From Fragum whitleyi (lineage: Eukaryota; Mollusca; Bivalvia; Cardiida; Cardiidae), in assembly GCA_948146395.1 (NCBI GenBank), contig OX411544.1, positions 37,220,457 through 37,284,456 of the forward strand: 64,000 nucleotides of DNA, written 5' to 3'. Shown in pieces: positions 53,200-64,000 of this stretch. The position numbers were made by a program, and so were the translations under genes. The notes under the pieces are model-generated. The model did not search any database. It saw nothing but the letters and a program-made list of their open reading frames with translations, and was not told the origin of the DNA. How positions within the stretch are numbered: the stretch's first letter is position 1; every line of letters begins with the position of its first letter.

Positions 53200-55120
53200 T
53201 TCTTACTTTCCTCTTTTACCGGAAGTTAAGAATTATCCATAAGGGAGGGGCTAATACCCCCCCCCCCCCTCCCCCGAACTCACGCGTACACTTTTTCCAT
53301 CTTCCCCTTCATGAATATATCAAGAGTCTACATTAAAATAAGTAAAAAAAATAACCACAATTTGTACGTGCTAAAGCCAGAAGGTGATCCATTAACTTTC
53401 AAGATATCAAACCGGATTGCCCCCTGTTTTAAATAGCCTAGTTCAGAAAAGTGAAAACGCATATAATTTTAGATACTCAAATATTTTACAGGTCCTTACT
53501 AGCCTGAGTGAAATCAACAATATTCGGTAAGAACAGCTTCCGATTCGCGGCCCCGGTTCTGTAGAACTTACTGCCGGACCACTTCAGGCGAGAAACAAAT
53601 TTCAACCAGTTTAAAAATGTGTTATCATTTTGAATTGAAAAGAATGCAGTTGTATTGCCTGTGGTGGTTCCTGCTGAGTCTTGCAGATCTGGGGATGTAT
53701 ATCTCTTGCTTGTTTCTGCTTATCTGCTGTGCTTTTTAGTCGCTTTCGTTATGCTTCATGTTTTACATGTATGTAATGTCTACTAAATAATGCTTGTGCT
53801 TGATTGGATTTTTCTTTATCTGTCTTACAGAGTATATGATATCACGGACCCTAAACTTTATGATACATATTAAGCGTCCCTGGTGATATGTAAATTAAAT
53901 AATTTTAGACATCATGCGCTTTGTGATATCTTGTCTTTAAGCCATTGTCTCTCATAGTAATCTTGTTTAAAGTAATTTATCATTTTTACCCCTTTTTTAC
54001 AACATTATTATGCCATGAAGACCATAATAGTCCCTGATAAGAAGTCTTGACACTTTTTGAACTTTTGAATTTCTGAAAAACTGTCGTACTTCTTAAAATT
54101 AATATCATTTTTTAACTAATTTTTATTTGCTTTTTATGTACTTTGTCATGTGCTATTTATGTATGTATGTTGGTCGGTTCAAAAGCTCATATGAGCTTAT
54201 GTTTATTGTTATACTGTCTTGTCGTTTTAAAATAAAATTTACTTACTTATATACTTACATCAACCGGTGATGAGTCAACCAGGCATCTTAACTACACTTT
54301 AAATCCAACTGCGTTACGTTAGCCCTATAGTGACGCCATCCGTCAGACTCATGATCAAAGGATGGCAATATGCACAAGGAACTAGAGTCAAAAAGGCTCA
54401 ATTAACAAAAAGCTCTGGGTAAAAAACGGGTTCATTACTAATTGGTCCACTGTCAAGACTGACCAAAAAGGCACAAAAAGGCCCAGAAATTGAGATGATT
54501 AAACAGGCACTGTTCAGAAAATGAAAGAAAACAGATGATGAAAATTCTGTCAGAAAATGAAAATTATTAGTCTATAGTTTTTCTTCACCTAATAATTTCT
54601 GATTGGACATTTATTTTCCATTTTTATGCTTAGTTCATTATGGAAATGCTAGGTAAGAAAGAAAAAGGAAGAAATTTAACCAAACATTTCATAAAAAAAT
54701 ATAACTCATATTCATTCAATGATTAGTGCATTCTCGTAAATTCATATCAACACATAGTCACATTAATTTTTCAACTATTTATTAATCAATCAAAGATGAC
54801 AACTTAGGACGCAAATCGCAGATTTTTAAATGTATCCAAAATTCTTACAAGATTCAGACATCAAATTGATATTGACGAATTTAAGGCGTAAAGAAGACGG
54901 TAAATTAACGGTAACAAACTATTTAGAAATACGATTTCCTTTTATAAGACTGTTATTCTTTTATTATATGCTTACTGTGACTTATTTTAATTGTAAGATT
55001 GTTAGAAATGGTGACATACACTATTTAAGTCTTTATCATGAATTACGCTCCACGCCTACGATGGAACCAATGCTTTAGAAACTTCTTTAATGATGGATTA
55101 TCCAGAAATAAAAGTAGATT
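53200..55120. other. Upstream region of DRAP1
   Basis: 5' flank of DRAP1 (- strand). A C/G-rich tract at 53250-53275 lies about 60 bp upstream of the ATG. No TATA box could be assigned with confidence. The rest holds short open frames only. Confidence 0.4.
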
Positions 55121-55124
55121 TTAA

Positions 55125-55440
55125 AGTCACCGCCTAACCAGCGAAACTATCAAAAACTTATATCCCGCTTTCATTCATGTCAGCCTATCTGACGTTACCT
55201 ACGCGAAGAATCGCGCCCAATAATCGAAGTCACCATGAACTTTGTACAGCAAAACACGCCCAAAATTGTCCCCAATTTTTACATTTTGTCTCATTTTTAC
55301 ATAAAAGAAATAGAATAATCATTTGCTTTTTGAGTAAGATTGATTGATATTTCATTTTTGAACAATTAAATCTATACTTTCGTTCGCCACTCGTGAAAAT
55401 ATGACATTGGTGGTTCACTAAATCGATCTTACACTAAATC
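55125..55440 (+). mobile_element. Family J repeat
   Basis: GCGAAACTATCAAAAACTTA, TATCCCGCTTTCATTCATG, CATTTTGTCTCATTTTTACA, AGAAATAGAATAATC and TAAATCGATCTTACAC occur in the same order as in the copies at 19555 and 55895. Confidence 0.6.
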
Positions 55441-55894
55441 AAGTATCTACAATAGCTTTAGTTTTCTCCAAAAACAGCAAGCTAATAAAGTCCTCGTTGA
55501 AATTTTTTATAATAATAATGCTTTTCATACAGCAGACTAGCACTCCCACCAGAATGTTTTTTCGTGATATGTTTGTCCCTTCTTCATCACAATAACCCAT
55601 GCGTTAGATGCGTTTATAATTTTCGCTTGTTAATACAATGTGGTAAAGTTGTTATTTTTTTTATTCATACCTCCATGAAAACAACAAACACTTTTCTGAT
55701 CTCAAAATTGAACATGTCATATCTTGGCGAAAGCAATAGCGTTTCAGAATTTGTCATTTGACATTTGTTTCAAACTTCAACGCCATTTGGATTATTGATC
55801 CACTGCCTCTTCAGCTCGAGACTTGCGACTGTGTAGGTTCTTGGAAGAAGCTGTGACCTTGCTGGAAACTGATCATATAGGGGATAATCCTTTG

Positions 55895-56290
55895 TTTCAG
55901 TGTAAGATCGATTTATATTTCATTGAGTGAACAACAAAAGCTATATTTTCACGAGTGGCGGAGCCACGAGTGAAAATATAGCTTTTGTTTTTCACGAAAT
56001 GAAATATTAATCGATCTTACTCGAAAAACAAACGATTATTCTATTTCTTTAATGCTAAAATGAGACAAAATGTGAAATTCCTAGGACATGTTTTCATAAA
56101 GCGCGTCATTTTGCACGTGATTGCTATGCAACGTTCATTGTGACGTCACATATTTCGCCCCGCATAGATGACGTCAGATAGGATGAAATACACAAAAGCG
56201 GGGTATAAGTTTTTGATAATTTCACTGCTTTTGCGGTGAGTTTATCAAGTGATAATCCACCGTTATTTCTCGATAAACCACCGAAAAGCA
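55895..56290 (-). mobile_element. Family J repeat with a 117-bp terminal palindrome
   Basis: Reverse orientation copy. Positions 55903-56019 form a near-perfect inverted repeat with arms of about 56 bp (TAAGATCGATTTATATTTCA ... ending ATTAATCGATCTTA) around a centre near 55961. TGACGTCA-type sites and AGCGGGGTATAAGTTTTTGA follow. Confidence 0.68.
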
Positions 56291-56843
56291 TTAAAGAATA
56301 CATTATAAATTACACCAACAAATGTTGAACTCTGACACTGGGTCGGAACACCATTTATTGAATTGGCTTATTTCAAGCTGCAAATAATGCATCCGCGTAT
56401 TACACCCGGTCATATGCTATTTGAAAATAAGAAATGGTACATCGATCGGACCCAATCTGAAAATAATCTTGATCTGAGCTTACAATCAATATATTAAGTA
56501 CAAAAGATGAACTATGTGTAAATACTGGAAGTTTGCTAGAAAGACGGCATCGTTCATTTCTTTCCCAAAGCTGTCTGAGATGAAGGTGACTTTGAAAGAG
56601 TCGTTGTTGTATCCAGTTGAAACTAAATTGTGTTCTTGTGTTTTTGTGTGACTGTTTGTCCGTTACTATTTTTACAAATCTGCTTACACAAACGGTTGGT
56701 AATACTTTTTGAAAACTAAGTGGTAGTCTTCGTAATTCACATATTGCTGCTTATGTTAGTACCAACTCCAGTCAGAATCAAATTTTCAGGTCAAGTTTGT
56801 GTTATAGCTGATATCTGACAATTTATACGATATCGTTAAAGAA

Positions 56844-56960
56844 ATGGAGATAGAGAGATATAGAGAGAGAGAGCGAGAGAAAGGGAGAGAGAGAGAGAGG
56901 GGGGGGGGGGAGAGAGAGAAAGAGAAAGAGCGAGAGAAAGGGAGAGCTAGTAAGAGAGAA
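56844..56960. repeat. GA-rich simple repeat
   Basis: (GA)n with a G run (near 56898-56910), interspersed GCGAGAGAAAGG. Length may be assembly-sensitive. Confidence 0.85.
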
Positions 56961-58799
56961 AGACAACAGCCAGAAACTTATTGTGGACAGTGGATCCTTT
57001 TTAACACATTTTTATAGATTTTGCTGGAAGAATTCTTACTTAATTTTGTTTGATAATTTCATACTTTTCAAAATTTAAATCTATTTAAAATTACCCTAAC
57101 CTATGGATAGGTGAAACCGGGTATAGTGGCTAATTGATATTCCTTAAATAAGTAGGTAATCCGAGATGTCGCACGGGATTTTTTTTATATTTTAAAATGT
57201 TGTAACCAATTAATCGCTATAAAATTTATGGTCGTGCTATTATTATACATGGGCGTTTTATGTTCATTGTTCATTTTCTGTACAACTAGATCTATTTTGA
57301 GGGCAACCGAGGAAACTAGACTATTCAAGCTACAGGTATAAGGATTGTGTCATCCATCGACGGTATGTGGGATATTCCAAAGAGAACGTTATGCCGATTC
57401 TGGAATAAATACACATGATAAACATTTCCTTATAACACATTGCTTAAATTTGCCACTACGTTTCCAATAAATAATATATTCGATGACAAATGGGCATTCT
57501 TATTGCACAACGACATAAATGATTAAGCACTGAAAAATAATTGCATGAAATAGAACTTGAGGTAATATGTTAGTATCTTGAGAATATAGTCCGGCAGAAA
57601 TATGGCATATTTTAGCTGAACCTGGAAGTAGGGTTCAAAGTTTTTTTTTTTACTAATTCTTGTAGCCAATGCCTTTCCCAACCAGAATCCGGTTGATGAC
57701 ATCTTGTCATCATTGAGCATTTCGAAAAAATCGAGATGGCAGCCAGGACTATAAAAAATCAAGCCATCGGCTCCGTAGATCACTCTCTTTGAAAAATAAT
57801 AACCGGTTTGAGTGGTCATTTTATTGTTAAGATATTGACCTGAAGCTATGTAACAAATAAAAGCATAACATGACATTAGTTATGAGTATGGTAATCAAGA
57901 TGGCAGCCAAATTGAATTATAAAATGTCTTTTTAAGTAAATCTCGATTTATGCGTGATTTAAGAATCTTAGAAATGTGTTTAAGAGTTTTCTAAATAAAC
58001 TTTTGTAAGCTTGTTTATGACCTCAAAATATCTTAATTGTTACACCTCTCATCTAGTGTTATGAAAACCCTCAATTTGAAGATGGCAACCAGGAAACTCA
58101 AGATTTATGTTTCATGCTTAAAGTTTGCAACGTTTTTAACAGAAAACTATTTTCGAGTAGCTAAGGTCTAGCCTATCAAAAATCTGGATGATGGTGCATT
58201 TTAATCATGGAATAATCTAAAAAAAAAACAAAACAAAAAAAACGAGATGGCAGCCGGGTCCACTAAAACTATACATGTACTTGCTAATAAACAATTCATC
58301 TAAATTTTGTATCAAATTTTAATGATAAGATGCTAATTTGAAGTTTCCTGGTGTAATGAATACCTTGAATGGCGATTAGAATAGGTATAGAGTTGTCGAG
58401 GTGGCTGCCAAATGGGAAAAAAACCTGCTTGATTACTAGTGTAAATAAAGATGTATATGTTATTGTAAACATTTAAGATAAAGGTATAAAAAGAAATTCG
58501 GATAAGTTAATCGGTTTATGGTGATATTGATCTGCTGCCTTAGGAAGTTAGAGAAATAATACCCTTACAGTAAATTTAGTTTGGCAGTCGAGATGGCAGT
58601 CTGTTTAGAGAGTTTATGAATGATAACTACGTGTACCTTAATGATAAACATAGGACTATGATGATCTCTTTTTCCCATAGCAATAATTTATCTGCTTAAA
58701 ATCTGATTTTGCTGAATATGTGCTTATGTAAAGCATTAAAACATCTTATTTTGAAGATGGCATCCTCGCTGTTTTTCCTTCCAGTTATTTTCAAATTTA

Positions 58800-60850
58800 T
58801 TTGAATTTTTGCGACAACGTAAGGAACTTGTGGACAAAAACATGTTTTGTATAATTATAGTTAATATAATATGGTTTCGACATGACCACTAAGTTTTAAT
58901 AGGACACATTAGCTTGCTCATAAAATTCGTCGTTTTAGAAAATAATTGTGTCAATAAAAGTATGTTTTTAAGAGAATGAAAATGTTACATTGTTTTTTAA
59001 GCATAAGGCAACAAAGCGATCTCAACATAAGTACGGTGGGGGATTAACTGGACTCGTATTCAATTTTATTTTTCATGCCATGCAACGTAATGTAAGTAAC
59101 CAATAATTTCTAGTCTTCCATGTGATTTGAACCTAAAGCGACATGTTTAGGTCCATCAGAGGCGTTAATGGTAAGATGTAGATGAGCCAATATTTCATTT
59201 CGCCGAAATTTCTGTCCAAGCCAATATCTATATAAAAGATGATGAGCGCTAGCATATGCTCGAATCAACTGTACGGACTATGGCAACTGTTCCAAAAGTG
59301 GTTACCAATGTATTGTACTGAGTAAGAGGTAATGTTAAACCAAATTGAATGGTGGCAAGGCTTTCCGAACCTTTATTGCAAATATAAGACTAATGATTTC
59401 TATTTTTTTCTTAAAAGTTAGGTGCAGAAACCTACAGCCTTGTCTGAGGTTACAGCCATACATGTGTTAAAGTGAAGTAAATGGTCTATTATAGATCCTT
59501 ACAAATTGTTATTCAAGTCGGAGGTTACTGAAAAGTAAAATAAATATGACCCGGCACGCGAAAAGGGACCATCTTAGGTAATGCGTAAAGTGTCGATCCT
59601 TGTCAGACTGCGCGGATTGCTCAGGCTGACTAGGATCGAAACTGTTCGCTCTTTGCTTATTTTCTCAATCTAGAATGATCAATCTACCTTTCTGTGAAAA
59701 TAATTTTTAATTGCGACCTCTTGTTGACTTATGCTGGACCTAATCTCTTTTAACTGAGTTCCCAGATGGTCCTTTTTCGCGTGACGGGTCACAAATATAC
59801 AATTTAATATATATAATGTGGTGCATTTCATTGTGTGTGAGTAAATAATTGAGTATTATTTGCTATGACAATATAGACAAAAATGGTCACTCTCTAAAAA
59901 TATGTTAGTTCTATGTCTACCGACGTAGTTTTGTTATAGGTGTAATTTTGTTTACTGCTTGATTCAATGCTTTTTAATTGGAAATTTAAAATATAATTTG
60001 AATTATCATTTTTGTTACTTTTTCCCTTTGCTTAATTTGCTTAGGATTGTGTTAGCCCGCTCCTTTGATAATTAATCCTAATTGATAATTTCAACATGAA
60101 CAAAAAGATGAAAACAATTATAACCGTACAGCAAAGCTACAATACTGCTACAAAATTGTCATATATCAAATGCTAACAAATTGAAGATAAGGATCTGGCA
60201 AAAGGGTGCTTTTGAACAAACACTTTAGACAACATTTCGATGCACTGAATCGCCAATTTTTGGTGACGATTTAAATAAATCAAATTTCGATTTTGAGGAT
60301 GTCAGGTTCGTCCAAAAATCAGCATTTTAGTCACTTTGAGCACCAATATGAAAACAATTATAGACGTACAGCAAAACCACAATACTGTTGCCAAATCGTC
60401 ATATTTCAAATGCCATCAAAATGAAGATAAAAACAGTCAAGAGGGTATTTTTTAACAAACACTATTGAAAAATATTTGGTGCTAATATCTTCACTGAATC
60501 ACCAACGGTTGGTGATGATTTGAATAACTGCCTTAATATTGGTTAGGAGACATAACTGTTTCGTGCTAATCCATCGATATTAGATGGAAATATTTTGTTG
60601 TGCAATAATTTTTCTCGCAAAGGAAATGGAGTTTTATTTTCAATTACTATGCAATGTAAGAGCTATGCATTGTTCACTAAAACACGTATATGTAATGATG
60701 CTATAAGTAAAGTTAGCCTTCTATTTAGTTGTTCATGTTTAATGGATGTATTGCTGGCTTCCTTTTTTTCTTTCTGGGAGAGATAATTCAAGTCAAAGTG
60801 ATTGTCTACGTAAAAATCCTGCATAAATATTATAATTTAAATTGTCAAAA
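58800..60850. other. Centre of the giant foldback, no gene recognised
   Basis: AT-rich. Contains two copies of a segment with ACGTACAGCAAA and TGTCATAT (60120-60200 and 60360-60420), about 240 bp apart. No transposase-like frame. Confidence 0.45.
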
Positions 60851-61674
60851 AATTAAAAACAAATGGAAATGCGATATTTATGCAGTATTGGCTGCCATCT
60901 TAGTACATAAAAATACTTTTTATATTGAATATGTAACTTTTCTTATTTCAAAATGATGAGCTGTATTTTCATAAGTTAATATGAATCATTTTCTAATATA
61001 ATCATGTAACCCCAAACTTTCTTTCGGGTATATACCTTGGCTGCCATCTCGAATGCTATCTATCATTTAAGGCATCAATTTTTAAAACAATTTTGAAACT
61101 GGCCTTGAAACTAATGATGTAGGACCCTTTTTGTTCTGAAATCTCGATTAAAACACAATTAACTTAGAAATTTCTCTTTCCTGGCTGTCATCTTTAAAAC
61201 AATAATTAATGTGACAATAGACCAGAGTTGTCTTTTGCCTGATGTTTAGAAGGCATAAAAACACTAGCAAATGTTTACTGAAGGAGCCCTAAAACCCTTT
61301 CGTAAGATTCTAATATCACATGGGTCAAGAAATACTTCAAATGCCATTTAATAATTCGATTTGGCTGCCATCTTGACTATCATACTAATTTCTAATGTAA
61401 TAACATGTATTAATTATGTCATATACTTTTAATCTCGAACTTTAAGAGCAAAGAAACACAAAAGAAAACATTTAAAAGGTCGTCATTGTGATCTACCAAG
61501 CTGTTGGTGTTACATTCGATAGTCCTGGCTGCCATCTCGATTTTCTCAAAATGCTCAATGATGACAAGATGTCATCAGCCAGATTCTTGTTCAGGAAGGT
61601 CTTAGCTACAAGAATCAGTCAAGAAAAAAACTTTGAACCCTACTTCCGGGTCAAGCTAGAAATCTGCCGGACTA

Positions 61675-61755
61675 ATATAAATGTTATCTGGTCTCGGCAA
61701 AGCCTCGTCATGAAAAAATTCTCCCACCCTCGACCAGATAACATTTATATTTCTA
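61675..61755. repeat. Terminal hairpin of the giant foldback (right arm)
   Basis: ATATAAATGTTATCTGGTC and GACCAGATAACATTTATAT are perfect 19-bp complements around TCGGCAAAGCCTCGTCATG. The left arm has lost this segment; a diverged copy is at 24760-24855. Confidence 0.78.
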
Positions 61756-62342
61756 GACACTAACATAATTATTCTCTATACGTCTGGTGACATGACAGTG
61801 GTTAAAGGCGAAATAAGCGTAGTATGCAGACTAGTTGATATACCGCTAGTCTATTAGACTTGAGAGCATTTTTCTATGAACTGGATTAGTTAGTGTTGTG
61901 TGTGATAAGCACTATTTTTACCCTAAAAACGGAATCCGCCGGGTTCGACTTAATGCGTGAAATATATAAACTGATCATAGGAGTATCTAGGACTTTGAAA
62001 ATTATACGCAGTCTTAGAAGGCGACAACTAAAGAGTATGTGGGATAAACGCGATATGAGGGCTGTGACGAAAGATCAGTCTTTTCATTACACAGTTGCGT
62101 AAATTGCGCAAAGCCGGGGAGTTACGCCCTTGCTGGTTTCTCCTACGACCTGATCGAATTATTCATAACTTCCAGCAACCTCTCTAGTAAACATTAGTTG
62201 ACTGGCGAGCATGTCTTAATCTATCAATACATCTTGTATCGGAGTGTCGCGTCGTATTGGCTGGCGAGCCTGGTACCTCAGTCTTTCTATCGACAGTACA
62301 GATTATCCAGTCTATACTTATGTTCAAATAAACCAGTCGATG

Positions 62343-62355
62343 GTAACCTAGCAAC
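62343..62355 (+). promoter_or_regulatory. RFX X-box
   Basis: GTAACC, one spacer base, then AGCAAC. This is two half-sites in the 6-1-6 arrangement of the RFX X-box (GTNRCC / RGYAAC), with the right half perfect. It lies 101 bp upstream of the ATG at 62456, the usual distance for ciliary-gene X-boxes. Confidence 0.6.
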
Positions 62356-62455
62356 GGCGTCTTTAATCCGGAAGTCAGTTTCAGTTTCAAAACAAAGCAG
62401 TCGTTTTAGTTTTGGTTGTTGTTTGCGAGGAGATTTGCCGATCGAAGGAAGAAAA

Positions 62456-62687
62456 ATGTCTCAAGCTTTATCACCAGCGGAAGCAAACGAACTTGGAGAA
62501 CAGAGGGAATCATGGTGTGCAGTGGAATTAAAAAAGGAGCAAAGCTGGTGTCGAAAAGAGCGTCAACACTACGACGAAATCTTGAAAAGCACTGTTTTCG
62601 ATGTCCATCGCCCTGTTTATGAAACAAGATGTACATTTGAGGTCAATGCACCAACTCACAGGGAAAGACGACATTATCAACAACAAT
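62456..62687 (+). CDS. Probable first coding exon of an unidentified gene
   Basis: The ATG sits in a good context (GAAAAATGT, purine at -3). It opens 77 codons beginning MSQALSPAEANELGEQRESW and ending with RRHYQQQ, followed directly by a strong donor (CAACAAT then GTAAGTAC at 62688). The peptide is charged, with Glu/Lys/Arg and Trp/Cys clusters (SWCAVELKKEQSWCRKERQ). I see no signal peptide or recognised domain. The frame is open from 62198, but the upstream part has no special features and contains the X-box, so the start at 62456 is preferred. The RFX motif upstream suggests a cilium or sperm-flagellum gene by inference. The remaining exons would lie to the right of the window. I do not recognise the protein family. 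Confidence 0.5.
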
Positions 62688-62732
62688 GTAAGTACAGTGA
62701 AGTAGGGGATCCGTGACCTAGCCAATAGCAAA

Positions 62733-63186
62733 GGTGACCGGTCAACTTGGCCCATTTTCAACTCGGCCCATCGGCAACTCGGCCCAACGTATAACTCGGC
62801 CCATAACTCATCTTATGCCAAAATCATTGTCTTTTTGATTATTCATTGGGTATGATTAGATCTAGTACAAATACAGTATTATTCAATTTTCATTCAGTAT
62901 TGAGGAAATTTACGTATACTTAGGCCTTGAAAATAGTTAAATTGAACTTTAAGAATCTGTCAAAGAATCGCATGTATTCAAACACTGAAAAGATATTTTT
63001 ATTAAAAATAAAAAATATCTTTTTTCATAATAATATAATAAGATAAACATAGTAAGGTATAGCTGCATCATTTGTACTAAATTTATACATAGAGTATGCA
63101 ATATAGTTCACGTAACTATAGGCTATATATTGGGGCCCAGTTTACCGGGGCGAGATATTCGATGGGAGAGTTGACTGGTAACCATA
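62733..63186. repeat. Possible short foldback with ACTCGGCCCA repeats
   Basis: GGTGACCGGTCAACTTGGCC at the left and TTGACTGGTAACC at the right are loosely inverted. At 62745-62808 CAACTCGGCCCAT-type units repeat four times. No clear target duplication. It begins about 45 bp after the donor at 62688. Confidence 0.4.
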
Positions 63187-63396
63187 ACAGATCACTGTAA
63201 TGTTATTTTGGATTATCCTCAAGAGACCCAGACCCGACAATCTATGATCATTAAGCATTACAAATCTGTGTTTTAAAGTATTATTTTTAAGTGTACATGC
63301 GTTTTATTTTAGTTATTTCACTTTATAGTAAATTACTTATTGATTAACCAATTGACTAGAAGTTCAATTTTGATGATATTTATGAATCTAAATTAA

Positions 63397-63641
63397 CCTT
63401 TGTCATGCTGAACCCGGAATAATTCCTGCCTTGGCAGGAGCTATAGACAAACATCAGCCTGCACATAATGTGCAGTATGATCTTTGACTGTACCACCTGT
63501 TTTTCCTTTTTATACCAGAAAAGATTCATAAATTATATTTTCAAAAACAAATGCTGACCCACAAGTAGGAAATACGGAACTCTCAGTACTTTGATTTATA
63601 TTTATAATTTTGCCAAGATTTTTTATTCAGCAGGACAAGGG
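63397..63641 (+). mobile_element. piggyBac-like MITE (copy 5)
   Basis: CCTTTGTCATGCTGA ... TCAGCAGGACAAGGG between TTAA at 63393-63396 and 63642-63645. The internal palindrome is CTGCACATAATGTGCAG. It lies downstream of the unidentified exon at 62456. Confidence 0.82.
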
Positions 63642-64000
63642 TTAAGTTGGAGTCGGAGCAAGTTGGCCATTTTGAACTGTCCTACCTCTTACCATCAGCT
63701 AATGTTATACTTTAGCTAGCTAGAAATGTTGGGAATAAGAAAAATGAGTAAAAAGTACCATCTGAGTCAAATTCTTTAATAAACCATCTTAACCTTACTT
63801 GATAAATATATCTAGCTCTGGGTATATTCATATTAAGATGGTAAATAAATTTTCATTGTAATTTTTGCTAATTCATAGCAAAAGCAAAAACTATGATGGA
63901 ATAGGACCAGGGGTTGACACTACCTCCTGAGATTTTAAGGAAACCAAGGAGTCCAAGCTCAAAGTTAGGAGTCTGAATTTCCATAAGGGGAGAGCATTGT

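Larger units (their letters stand above)
57527..61775. mobile_element. Giant (4.2 kb) foldback element
   Basis: The outer arms match inverted: AGTCCGGCAGAAAT...CTGGAAGTAGGGTTCAAAG (57587-57640) against CTTTGAACCCTACTTCCGGG (61630-61649), and TGATGACATCTTGTCATCAT, GAGATGGCAGCCAGGACTAT against their complements. GATGGCAGCC-type motifs sit at about 57737, 57898, 58081, 58244, 58398, 58590 and 58755; GGCTGCCATC complements sit at about 61520, 61361, 61183, 61040 and 60890. Spacings correspond (161/159, 182/178, 164/143, 154/150). The centre 58.8-60.85 kb is AT-rich with no recognised gene. Confidence 0.75.

Noticed and set aside
61488..61763. 91-codon frame on + strand, and the 117-codon - frame at 57523-57876
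   Set aside because: They are the two arms of the giant foldback read in opposite directions; no shared frame or domain is preserved.
62198..62455. N-terminal extension of the frame upstream of 62456
   Set aside because: It contains the X-box and lacks a better start context; more likely promoter and 5' UTR that happens to be open.

Overview
This window is eukaryotic, AT-rich and intron-rich. Two conserved nuclear genes are spread thinly through a dense, layered landscape of mobile elements. It is most likely from a mollusc, probably a bivalve. That rests on the dispersed repeats: tRNA-derived SINEs ending in a (TCAA)n tail, and abundant elements starting with GGCCGAAGGCC-type or GCCCCCG-type hairpins followed by (TCCG)n. 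The species call is inference. There is no bacterial gene organisation, CRISPR array, rRNA or convincing functional tRNA gene.

Protein-coding layout. (1) Positions 287-23781, + strand: the last 12 coding exons of a CEBPZ/Noc1/MAK21-type ribosome-biogenesis protein, with its 5' part outside the window. All splice phases agree and the exons join to 452 codons plus a stop. (2) Positions 33504-53196, - strand: a complete seven-exon DRAP1 (NC2-alpha) gene of 564 codons, with an intact histone fold, an added AT-hook and a long proline-rich extension. The two genes face tail to tail. (3) Near the right end (62456-62687, +): a probable first coding exon of an unidentified gene, with a textbook RFX X-box about 100 bp upstream of its ATG, which hints at a ciliary gene.

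Repeat layout. At least six related families (called A, B, D, E, F and I here) share one plan. A 5' sequence X is followed at once by its own complement, forming a terminal hairpin. The body often carries tandem units of about 155-175 bp. A second complement of X lies near the 3' end, followed by a short hairpin and then CTTGTT. X differs between families but the three sites change together. This resembles Helentron-type rolling-circle elements with asymmetric terminal inverted repeats. Around and inside these are TTAA-flanked piggyBac-like MITEs, 60-75 bp palindromes, hAT-like, Mutator-like and pogo-like elements, foldback elements, and a four-level nest at 11223-15200.

The CEBPZ introns are unusual. 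Two of them hold arrays of decayed copies of the preceding exon (8500-9600 and 15431-16300). Two exons have 3' splice sites only 8-21 bp downstream of a transposon end (4861 and 16567).

The best candidates for something not yet described are the covarying three-site architecture of the Helentron-like superfamily, the exon-derived intronic arrays in CEBPZ, and the giant foldback at 57.5-61.8 kb.
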